Positions 57,564-64,000 of a DNA stretch of 64,000 nt are shown here, piece after piece (within the stretch, counting starts at the first letter, position 1; each line of letters opens with the position of its first letter). The stretch lies in contig CAVQME010000001.1 in the NCBI GenBank assembly GCA_963713545.1, positions 434,001 to 498,000 on the forward strand, written 5' to 3'. The position numbers were made by a program, and so were the translations under genes. This stretch comes from CAVPLM01 sp963713545. Its GTDB lineage: Bacteria > Actinomycetota > Thermoleophilia > RBG-16-64-13. Below the pieces are notes generated by a model. It was not told the origin of the DNA. It was given only the letters and a program-made list of their open reading frames with translations, and made no database searches.

Positions 57564-60176
57564 ATGCAGTTGGAGAGGTTCACACTCAAGGCCCAGGAGG
57601 CGCTGGCGGCCACGCAGAAGCTAGCGCAGGGGCGGGGCCACGCCCAGATCGAACCGGAGCACCTCATGGTCGCCCTACTCGACCAGGAGGGTGGCTTGGC
57701 CGTGCCCATACTCGAGCGGGTGGGCGTCAGCCATGCCGCGGTGCGGGCCGAGTTGGAGAAACGTCTGGACTACTTCTCCACCGCGCACGGCGCCACCCAG
57801 ATCGGGCTCGCCCGCGAGACGCAGGCGGCGCTCGAGGCCGCCCAATCCGAGGCGGACAAGATGGGCGATGCCTATGTCTCCACGGAGCACGTTCTTATGG
57901 GCTTGGCGACCAACAGGGCCTGGCTCGGTGATCTCTTCAAACGCTACGGCATCAGCCGCGACGCTATCTTCCGGGTGCTCAAAGACATCCGCGGCTCGCA
58001 GCGGGCCGAGGACCCCAGCGCCGAGGAGAAGTACCAGGCCCTCCAGCGTTTCGGTCGCGACCTGACGGACCTCGCCCGCCGAGGCAAGCTCGACCCGGTT
58101 ATCGGCCGGGATGACGAGATCCGCCGAGTGATCCAGGTCCTCAGCCGCCGCACCAAGAACAACCCCGTCCTCATCGGCGAGCCCGGGGTGGGCAAGACCG
58201 CCATCGTGGAAGGGCTGGCGCAGCGGATCGTCTCGGGCGACGTGCCCGAGGGTCTCAAGAACAAACGGGTGATCGCTTTGGACATCGGAGCCATGGTGGC
58301 CGGGGCCAAGTACCGGGGCGAGTTCGAGGAGCGCTTGAAGGCGGTGCTCAAGGAGATCGCCGGCTCCGAAGGCGAGATAGTCACATTCATCGACGAGATG
58401 CACACCATCGTGGGTGCAGGCGGAGCGGAAGGCGCGGTGGACGCCTCCAACATGCTCAAGCCGATGCTGGCCCGGGGCGAGCTCCGGGTGGTAGGCGCCA
58501 CCACCCTCGACGAGTACCGCAAGCACGTGGAGAAGGACGCGGCGCTCGAGCGGCGCTTCCAGCCGGTCCTCGTCGGCGAGCCGACTGTCGAGGACACCAT
58601 CGCCATCCTGCGGGGACTCAAGGAGCGCTACGAAGTCCACCACGGCGTCCGCATCCAGGATTCTGCTCTGGTGGCGGCGGCCGTGCTTTCGCACAGGTAT
58701 ATCTCCGACCGATTCCTCCCCGACAAAGCCATCGACCTGGTAGACGAAGCCGGGAGCCGGCTGCGCATCGAGATCGACTCCATGCCCATCGAGATCGACC
58801 AGGTGGAGCGGCGCATCAAACAGCTCGAGATCGAGCTGCACGCCCTGAGCAAGGAAAAGGACGCCGCCTCGAAAGAGCGGCGCAAGACCATCGAGGCCGA
58901 GCTGGCCGAGCAGCGCGAGCAGTCGGCCGGCATGAAGGCGCACTGGCAGGCGGAGAAAGAGGCTATCGGCAAGATCCAAGCACTCAAGGAGAAGATAGAG
59001 GAGAGCAAGACCGAGGCCGAGAAGGCGGAACGGGTCGGCGACCTCCAAAAGGCGGCCGAGCTCCGCTACGGTCGCATCCCGGAGGCCGAGCGGCAGTTGA
59101 CGGTGGAGAACACCCGGCTGAACGAGCTGCAGCGCGACGTCAAGATGCTGAAAGAAGAGGTGGAAGAAGAGGACATAGCCGAAGTGGTGGCCAAATGGAC
59201 CGGTATCCCCGTCAGCCGGCTGCTCGAAGGCGAGGTGGAGAAGCTGATCCACATGGAGGAGCGGCTTCACCTGCGGGTGGTCGGGCAGGATGACGCCCTC
59301 CAGGCGGTGGCGAGCGCCATCCGCCGGGCCCGCGCGGGTCTGCAAGACCCGAATCGGCCCATCGGCAGCTTCATCTTCCTAGGGCCCACCGGTGTTGGCA
59401 AGACCGAGCTGGGCCGGGCTCTGGCCGAGTTCCTGTTCGACGACGAGAGGGCCATGGTGCGGGTGGACATGAGCGAGTTCCAGGAGCGGCACTCGGTGGC
59501 CCGGCTCATCGGGGCGCCGCCCGGCTACGTCGGCTATGAGGAAGGCGGCTACCTCACCGAAGCCGTCCGGCGCCGCCCTTACTCGGTCCTCCTCCTCGAC
59601 GAGATCGAGAAGGCGCATCCCGACGTCTTCAACTTGCTGTTGCAGATTCTGGACGAAGGCAGGCTGACCGACGGCCATGGGCGGACCGTCGACTTCAAGA
59701 ACACGGTGGTCATCATGACCTCCAACATCGGCAGCCAGTTCATCCTCGATCCCGACATAACGGAGATCGAGATGGACACGAGAGTGACCGAGCTCATGCA
59801 GGTCACCTTCAAGCCGGAGTTCCTCAACCGCGTGGATGAGGTCATCATCTTCCACCGTCTGTCCCTGGAAGACATCAAAGGCATCGTCGAGATCCAGCTG
59901 GGACTGCTGCGCAAGCGCCTGGCTGAGCGGGACATAAGCTTGGAGATCACCGACGCCGCCAAGGCCTACCTCGCCCAGCAGGGATACGACCCCGCCTACG
60001 GGGCTCGGCCGCTCAAGCGCCTGATCCAGAAGGAGATCCAGGACCAGATCGCGCTGGCTCTCCTCAAAGGCGACTTCCGCGACGGCGACACGATCCGGGT
60101 GGACGAGCGGAACCTGGAGTTGGTTTTCGAGAAGGTGGCCGGCGTCGGCCCCGAGGCGGCGCCGACGCCGGCCTAG
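57564..60176 (+). CDS. clpB: ClpB disaggregase (Hsp100)
   Basis: An 870-residue AAA+ disaggregase that rescues aggregated proteins with DnaK. The N-domain begins MQLERFTLKAQEALAATQKL; the first AAA domain has Walker A GEPGVGKTAIVEGLAQRIVS and Walker B IVTFIDEMHTIVGAGGA; a coiled-coil middle domain spans about residues 405-530; the second AAA domain has GPTGVGKTELGRALAEFLFD and LLLDEIEKAHPDVFNLLLQI. Length and domain order are standard. It probably belongs to the HspR regulon, though the leader repeat differs from consensus HAIR. Confidence 0.97.
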   Translation: MQLERFTLKAQEALAATQKLAQGRGHAQIEPEHLMVALLDQEGGLAVPILERVGVSHAAVRAELEKRLDYFSTAHGATQIGLARETQAALEAAQSEADKMGDAYVSTEHVLMGLATNRAWLGDLFKRYGISRDAIFRVLKDIRGSQRAEDPSAEEKYQALQRFGRDLTDLARRGKLDPVIGRDDEIRRVIQVLSRRTKNNPVLIGEPGVGKTAIVEGLAQRIVSGDVPEGLKNKRVIALDIGAMVAGAKYRGEFEERLKAVLKEIAGSEGEIVTFIDEMHTIVGAGGAEGAVDASNMLKPMLARGELRVVGATTLDEYRKHVEKDAALERRFQPVLVGEPTVEDTIAILRGLKERYEVHHGVRIQDSALVAAAVLSHRYISDRFLPDKAIDLVDEAGSRLRIEIDSMPIEIDQVERRIKQLEIELHALSKEKDAASKERRKTIEAELAEQREQSAGMKAHWQAEKEAIGKIQALKEKIEESKTEAEKAERVGDLQKAAELRYGRIPEAERQLTVENTRLNELQRDVKMLKEEVEEEDIAEVVAKWTGIPVSRLLEGEVEKLIHMEERLHLRVVGQDDALQAVASAIRRARAGLQDPNRPIGSFIFLGPTGVGKTELGRALAEFLFDDERAMVRVDMSEFQERHSVARLIGAPPGYVGYEEGGYLTEAVRRRPYSVLLLDEIEKAHPDVFNLLLQILDEGRLTDGHGRTVDFKNTVVIMTSNIGSQFILDPDITEIEMDTRVTELMQVTFKPEFLNRVDEVIIFHRLSLEDIKGIVEIQLGLLRKRLAERDISLEITDAAKAYLAQQGYDPAYGARPLKRLIQKEIQDQIALALLKGDFRDGDTIRVDERNLELVFEKVAGVGPEAAPTPA

Positions 60177-60245
60177 ACGCCGCGTCCGAGACACGGGGCC
60201 GAGCTCCCGCGCGGCGGAGCCACGCAGGCACTGCTGCTGGTAGCA

Positions 60246-61820
60246 TTGACCACCGTGAAACCTCAAAAGGGAGACATCCTCGACCTGCCGGTCGACACCC
60301 TGGCCTTCGGTGGCAAAGGAGTGGCGAGGATCGACGACTTTGTGGTGTTCGTCAGCGGGGCCGTCCCTGGCGACATGGCCCGAGTGTCGATCACCAAGAC
60401 GAAGAAGCGCTATGCGGAGGCCCGGCTACTCGAACTGATCGAGCCCTCCCCGGACCGCGTGGCGGCGCGGTGCCCGTCGTTCGGGACGTGCGGCGGCTGC
60501 GCATGGCAGGATCTGGACTACGGCGTCCAACTCCACTACAAGGCTCGCCAGGTGCGGGAGTCGCTGGAGCACCTAGGGGGTCTGAAGGGCTTCCACCTCC
60601 TCCCAGCCCTGGGCATGGCCGACCCTTGGCGGTATCGGAACCGGGTCGACTTCGCCGTCGGGATGGGCGAATCCGGCGCCGTCGTGGGGTTCCGGCCGCC
60701 GGGCCGGTGGGACTCGGTCCTGCCCCTCACTGAGTGCCACCTCCTTGGACCCGTGACCGAATCCGTGCGGAGCACGGTGGAGACCTGGCTGCGCGAGAAG
60801 TCGATCCCCGGATGGGATCCTCGGACCAACTCGGGTCTGGCCAGACACCTGCTGGTGCGTTCGGCCCAGATGGAGAAGGAGGTCTTGGTCAGCCTCGTCA
60901 CCGGCTCGCCCGACCTACCGGACGCCCAGGGATTGGTTGAGCGGCTACGCGCCAGCCACCCCCAGGTGGTGGGAGTCGCCCACGCTGTCAACGAGGGGCG
61001 GGCGGAGGTCAGCTCAGGCCTGGGACCGGTGACCTCGTGGGGGAGATCCTTCCTCTTGGAACGACTCGCCGGCATCACCCTCAAGGTGTCGGTCGACGCC
61101 TTCTTCCAGACCAATACCCTGATGGCTCACGCCCTTTTCGGTCTGGTCGCACGAGAAGTGCATGCGCCGCTGCCAGGCGACTGCGAATCGGGCTCATGCG
61201 CCGCCGGCACCTCCGCGGCGGGCACCGTGGTGGCCCTTGCCCCTGCGGTAGGTGCCCCCTCAGCCGGCGTCTCCGGGCTCGGCGTCTCCGGGCTCGACGT
61301 CTCCGGGCTCGACGTCTCCGCCCGTGACGTCCCGGTCATCTGGGACCTCTACTGCGGGGTCGGGTCCATAGGGCTTTCCTTGGCAGGACGCGCGCAGGCT
61401 GTGCTGGGCATCGAGGCCGTGCCGGCCGCGGTCGGAGACGCCCGGGAGAACGCCCGCCTCAACGGTATCGAGAATGCCCATTTTGTGGAAGGCGACGTGC
61501 GCCGGGTGCTCCGGGAGCTGGCCCAGGGCGTCCGAACCCTACCCAAAGGACTGGAGAAGCCTGATGTGATAGTGGTCGATCCACCGCGCGCCGGGCTAAG
61601 CGGCAGGGTCGTCTTCCGAATCGGCGAGCTGGGCGCGCCCCGGATCGTCTACGTCTCCTGCAACCCTTCGACCATGGCGCCCAACATCGCTCAACTCCGA
61701 GAGCACGGGTATCGTCTGGTGAGGGTAACTCCCGTGGATATGTTCCCGCACACGCCGCACGTGGAGGCTGTCGGCCTGCTGGTGCGCGAGCGCTCCGCCG
61801 TTTCGCTCGGTGCGGGCTAG
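60246..61820 (+). CDS. TrmA/RlmD-family RNA (uracil-5-)-methyltransferase
   Basis: A 524-residue SAM-dependent RNA methyltransferase. The N-terminal TRAM domain (about residues 5-60) is followed by the 4Fe-4S cysteines of RlmD-type enzymes (CPSFGTCGGCAWQDLDYGVQ), then WRYRNRVDFAVG. The catalytic domain contains DAFFQTNTLMAHALFG, IWDLYCGVGSIGLSLAG, VVDPPRAGLSGRVVFR and the nucleophile VYVSCNPSTMAPNIAQ. A Gly/Ser/Val-rich insertion of about 50 residues, including a tandem repeat, sits just before the SAM-binding motif. The start is TTG 60246 or GTG 60255; neither has a good ribosome site. A 23S rRNA target is likely but not proven. Confidence 0.92.
   Translation: MTTVKPQKGDILDLPVDTLAFGGKGVARIDDFVVFVSGAVPGDMARVSITKTKKRYAEARLLELIEPSPDRVAARCPSFGTCGGCAWQDLDYGVQLHYKARQVRESLEHLGGLKGFHLLPALGMADPWRYRNRVDFAVGMGESGAVVGFRPPGRWDSVLPLTECHLLGPVTESVRSTVETWLREKSIPGWDPRTNSGLARHLLVRSAQMEKEVLVSLVTGSPDLPDAQGLVERLRASHPQVVGVAHAVNEGRAEVSSGLGPVTSWGRSFLLERLAGITLKVSVDAFFQTNTLMAHALFGLVAREVHAPLPGDCESGSCAAGTSAAGTVVALAPAVGAPSAGVSGLGVSGLDVSGLDVSARDVPVIWDLYCGVGSIGLSLAGRAQAVLGIEAVPAAVGDARENARLNGIENAHFVEGDVRRVLRELAQGVRTLPKGLEKPDVIVVDPPRAGLSGRVVFRIGELGAPRIVYVSCNPSTMAPNIAQLREHGYRLVRVTPVDMFPHTPHVEAVGLLVRERSAVSLGAG
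61266..61325. repeat. Four 15-base tandem repeats inside the RNA methyltransferase gene
   Basis: Four copies of a GRCGTCTCCGGGCTC-type unit (61266-61280, 61281-61295, 61296-61310, 61311-61325, the last diverged) encode repeated GVSGL/DVSGL residues. Because the unit is a multiple of three, copy-number change would alter linker length without breaking the frame. Confidence 0.8.
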
Positions 61821-62329
61821 CTCTTCTTGTCGGCCTTCTCCAGTTCCTCCAGGGAGCACTCGTATACCTTGGTCTCGCCCCCAAGGCTGATCAGCTGTTC
61901 CGTCACGACGGGTACGTCCGCTTCGTCGACGACGATGGCAACGGCGGCCCGGCCCGAGCAGAGCTGGTCGGTGAGTTCGGCCAGATCCCCCTCGTACATC
62001 CCGAGGCCCTTGTGGATCAAGCCTCCTCCGACTCCGCCCACCAGTGCGCCGACCGCCATGCCGCCGAGCAACCCGATGCCCGCAGTGAGTGCGCCGACCA
62101 GACCCCCGATGACGAGACCCAGTCCCGCCCCGGCTTTCGCGTCGCGCTTACCCACCCGGTGGATCTTGATCTCCCTGTCCTCGCCGGCAGTCAGGACTCC
62201 CACGGCGCCGAACTTGAGGTCGTCGACATCGGTGTTCATGCTCTCCCACTTCTTCAACCATTCGGCAGCTGCCATGGCCGCGGCTTCGTTCTCAAAGACC
62301 GTGACGACGAGGTGCCTCTTCTCAGCCAT
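61817..62329 (-). CDS. DUF1269-like glycine-zipper membrane-associated protein
   Basis: A 170-residue protein. It starts MAEKRHLVVTVFENEAAAMA, with the middle a Gly-rich hydrophobic zipper, GLGLVIGGLVGALTAGIGLL then GGMAVGALVGGVGGGLIHKG, and the C-terminal half AIVVDEADVPVVTEQLISLG. This is the DUF1269 family, whose function is unknown; the zipper probably inserts in or attaches to the membrane. It is convergent with the methyltransferase gene, the two stops overlapping by 4 bases. Confidence 0.87.
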   Translation of the reverse strand: MAEKRHLVVTVFENEAAAMAAAEWLKKWESMNTDVDDLKFGAVGVLTAGEDREIKIHRVGKRDAKAGAGLGLVIGGLVGALTAGIGLLGGMAVGALVGGVGGGLIHKGLGMYEGDLAELTDQLCSGRAAVAIVVDEADVPVVTEQLISLGGETKVYECSLEELEKADKKS

Positions 62330-62425
62330 GTATGCCCTCCCAGGGTCGACTCGCGGGCGGAGTCTTCGGAATCAGTCTACCCGGTGAGCGCCAAGCCTAC
62401 GCGTGAGACGGCTCGAGAACAGGCG

Positions 62426-63046
62426 CTAGTACGGCGGTTCGTCGCGGAACCACTCGCCCAGATTCCGGAAGGCCTTCCAGAATGAGCCCTTGGCCTGCTC
62501 CTCGTCCAACGAGTCGTCGATATCGGGGGTCACCAGCGCTTTGCAGAAAGGTGTGAAGTCTTGCAGGATCCCAGGATCCCAGACAAGTTCCTTCATGCCG
62601 GCGACCCGTTCTCGATTCACCATCTCGAGAGTCCGGCGGCCCATGACCACTATGATCCGAGGCTGCGTGATATGGAACTCCTCCAGCCAGTAGGCGGGGC
62701 AGTTCTTCTCCCCTTCCGCGGGATCGACGTCGTGGCATTTGATCAGATTGGTGCCGTAGACGATCAGGGGATTGACCCCCAGGCGTTCCATGCTCTTGAG
62801 GACCGCCGCCCCGGAACGCCCATAGAAGGCCACTCCTTCGGTCACCTCCAAGTGGCGGGGCCGATACTTGACCAACAGAATGTCGCCCAGCGGATGTCCG
62901 GACCCCACCGTGGGCAAGAAGTCGCTGCGCCGGCACAGGCGGCAATGAGCCACGCGGCGGTTGAGATCGTTGGTCTCGCTGATGGCCCGCTCTTCGAGCT
63001 TTCGATAAATCTCATTCGCTTCCGCGAGAGGCGGAGATTCTTTCAC
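62426..63046 (-). CDS. Divergent uracil-DNA-glycosylase-superfamily protein with iron-sulfur-type cysteines
   Basis: A 206-residue protein. HCRLCRRSDFLPTVGSGHPL and CHDVDPAEGEKNCPAYWLEE supply the four cysteines that bind the 4Fe-4S cluster in family 4 uracil-DNA glycosylases, and FYGRSGAAVLKSMERLGV with VYGTNLIKC and PRIIVVMGRRTLE follow the family layout. The catalytic GEAPG loop is replaced by LLVKYRPRHLEVTEG, so normal uracil excision is doubtful. It may be an altered-specificity glycosylase or a non-enzymatic nucleic-acid-binding relative. Confidence 0.75.
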   Translation of the reverse strand: MKESPPLAEANEIYRKLEERAISETNDLNRRVAHCRLCRRSDFLPTVGSGHPLGDILLVKYRPRHLEVTEGVAFYGRSGAAVLKSMERLGVNPLIVYGTNLIKCHDVDPAEGEKNCPAYWLEEFHITQPRIIVVMGRRTLEMVNRERVAGMKELVWDPGILQDFTPFCKALVTPDIDDSLDEEQAKGSFWKAFRNLGEWFRDEPPY

Positions 63047-63193
63047 GTCGTCGCCCAGGTCGCTCTGTAGTGTCGTGGCGCGTATGTGCCCCTCCGACCG
63101 TGACCGAGGCGGACGATGATGCCGCCGCGTCGATGAGGGTAGACAATATATTGGCGAGCAAGAGGTGAAATCCTCCGGCCAGAAGAGAGAAAC

Positions 63194-63949
63194 CTAGTCT
63201 TCCGGGAAGACGCGGTCCATGGTCGTCTGAAGGAGCTTGAGCGAGGTCAGATAGAGCAGGTTCTTGCGCTTGGCGATGATGTCGGCCTCCCACAAAGCCG
63301 CCATGAAGGTCCGGGAGTCGGTGAACCGAGGCATACGCAACATGGCAGTGCCCAGCCCCTGGAGCACATGAGCATCGCTCCCCGCTCCCGCGACGACGTT
63401 GTACTTTGCGGCGAAGCGTTCGGCACTGAGATTGAACGACGAGAGAGCCACCCTTGCGTTGTAGATCTCGATCACATCGATACGGTGGAGGTTGTCTACC
63501 ATCGAACGGTACGACGGGGTGGTGCGGAGAGCGTCGAACGGATGGGGGACGTAGACCAGTCCGTCTTGCTCCTTGATGAGAGACAAGGTCTCGTCGAAGC
63601 TCAGTCCCCGCGGGATCTTCGCCTTGAGGAACAGCCCTATGACCTCTCCTTCAGTCGTCTTCACCTCTTCGGCCACGATGATGAACGGGTCTCCCTGGGC
63701 CATTTCGACAGCTTCGAACGCACCGTCGATCTCGTTATGATCGGCGATGGCCAGCGCGCCAAGACCGATCTCCCGGGCCGTCTCCAGAATGGACTCTATG
63801 GACATCACGCAGTCTTTGGAGTGGCTCGTGTGGACGTGCAGGTCGGCGTTTATCCAGTCGGGCCGGGTCGGACCCAGGGCCGCGTGGCGCATGCGCCTTC
63901 GGGCCGACTCTTCGCCGATGCCGCGGACGTGGAGGGAGTAGCCCGCCAC
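63194..63949 (-). CDS. PHP-domain metal-dependent phosphoesterase
   Basis: A 251-residue PHP protein. The metal-binding motifs are ADLHVHTSHSKDCVMSIESI (motif I), LAIADHNEIDGAFEAVEMAQ (motif II), the histidine in YVPHPFDALR and the late GAGSDAHVLQGLGTAMLR. It should be a cytoplasmic phosphoesterase or nuclease of the TrpH/RNase AM type; some relatives degrade short RNA or 3',5'-bisnucleotides. The frame remains open upstream beyond the GTG at 63949 to the window edge, so a longer N-terminus is possible; an internal ATG at 63892 precedes the first motif closely. No ribosome site is convincing for any. Confidence 0.82.
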   Translation of the reverse strand: MAGYSLHVRGIGEESARRRMRHAALGPTRPDWINADLHVHTSHSKDCVMSIESILETAREIGLGALAIADHNEIDGAFEAVEMAQGDPFIIVAEEVKTTEGEVIGLFLKAKIPRGLSFDETLSLIKEQDGLVYVPHPFDALRTTPSYRSMVDNLHRIDVIEIYNARVALSSFNLSAERFAAKYNVVAGAGSDAHVLQGLGTAMLRMPRFTDSRTFMAALWEADIIAKRKNLLYLTSLKLLQTTMDRVFPED

Positions 63950-64000
63950 AGGCGTCTTGCCCGCAAGGCCTTCCCGCCCGCTGGTGGCGGCGATGGTGGC

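Noticed and set aside
1..64000. CRISPR arrays, insertion sequences, rRNA genes, complete tRNA genes
   Set aside because: No regularly spaced repeats, transposase-like proteins with terminal repeats, or complete structural RNA genes were seen.

Overview
The window is high-GC bacterial chromosome and most likely comes from an uncultured, anaerobic or microaerobic actinobacterium (Actinomycetota). The evidence is the chaperone cluster dnaK-hsp20-grpE-dnaJ-hspR with a HAIR-like operator over the dnaK promoter, leaderless and GTG/TTG starts, a futalosine-type (mqn) menaquinone cluster and a complete FlxABCD-HdrABC flavin/heterodisulfide-reductase cluster. This placement is an inference; there is no rRNA or tRNA gene to confirm it.

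Layout. (1) 1-15 kb is an accessory uptake and catabolism region. It holds two Tat-exported branched-chain-type binding lipoproteins without permeases, an IclR regulator, a decayed RidA-like pseudogene, a sugar-type ABC transporter operon ending in an esterase, a TetR regulator, a UbiD-family decarboxylase, an aldehyde:ferredoxin oxidoreductase fragment and two zinc-independent medium-chain dehydrogenases. A recurring 7-4-7 inverted repeat (ACAGAAT-N4-ATTCTGT and variants) lies at the TetR gene, the ABC operon and both orphan binding-protein promoters, suggesting one TetR regulon. (2) 15-17.5 kb has a VapBC pair, an unknown protein and a terpene-cyclase-like toroid protein. (3) 17.5-25 kb, minus strand, carries hdrC-hdrB-hdrA, then a large intercistronic palindrome, then flxD-flxC-flxB (split in two frames)-flxA. 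This should encode a cytoplasmic NAD(P)H-dependent electron-bifurcating complex. (4) 25-37.4 kb, minus strand, reads rex-mqnL-mqnP-ubiE-mqnE-mqnA-mqnC and runs by overlap straight into a BMP-type nucleoside ABC transporter. (5) 37.5-45 kb has a glycosyltransferase, a GGDEF diguanylate cyclase, a molybdenum-cofactor cluster (mogA, moaC-MOSC fusion, moaA, mobA-mobB fusion, a broken Mop domain and a small CxLGCF protein) and an orphan VirB11-like ATPase. (6) 45-64 kb is housekeeping: ligA, a HAD phosphatase, surE, an FmdB-type zinc ribbon protein, the HspR heat-shock operon, a class A penicillin-binding protein, clpB, a 23S rRNA uracil methyltransferase, a DUF1269-like protein, a divergent uracil-DNA-glycosylase-like protein and a PHP phosphoesterase at the right edge.

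How it may fit together: the Flx-Hdr complex would link NAD(P)H, ferredoxin and a disulfide; Rex would tie menaquinone synthesis to the NADH/NAD ratio; and the molybdenum-cofactor genes would serve molybdo- or tungstoenzymes such as the one whose remnant lies near 12.3 kb. Coding regions on the minus strand dominate from 15 to 44 kb. I saw no CRISPR array, insertion sequence or intact tRNA.
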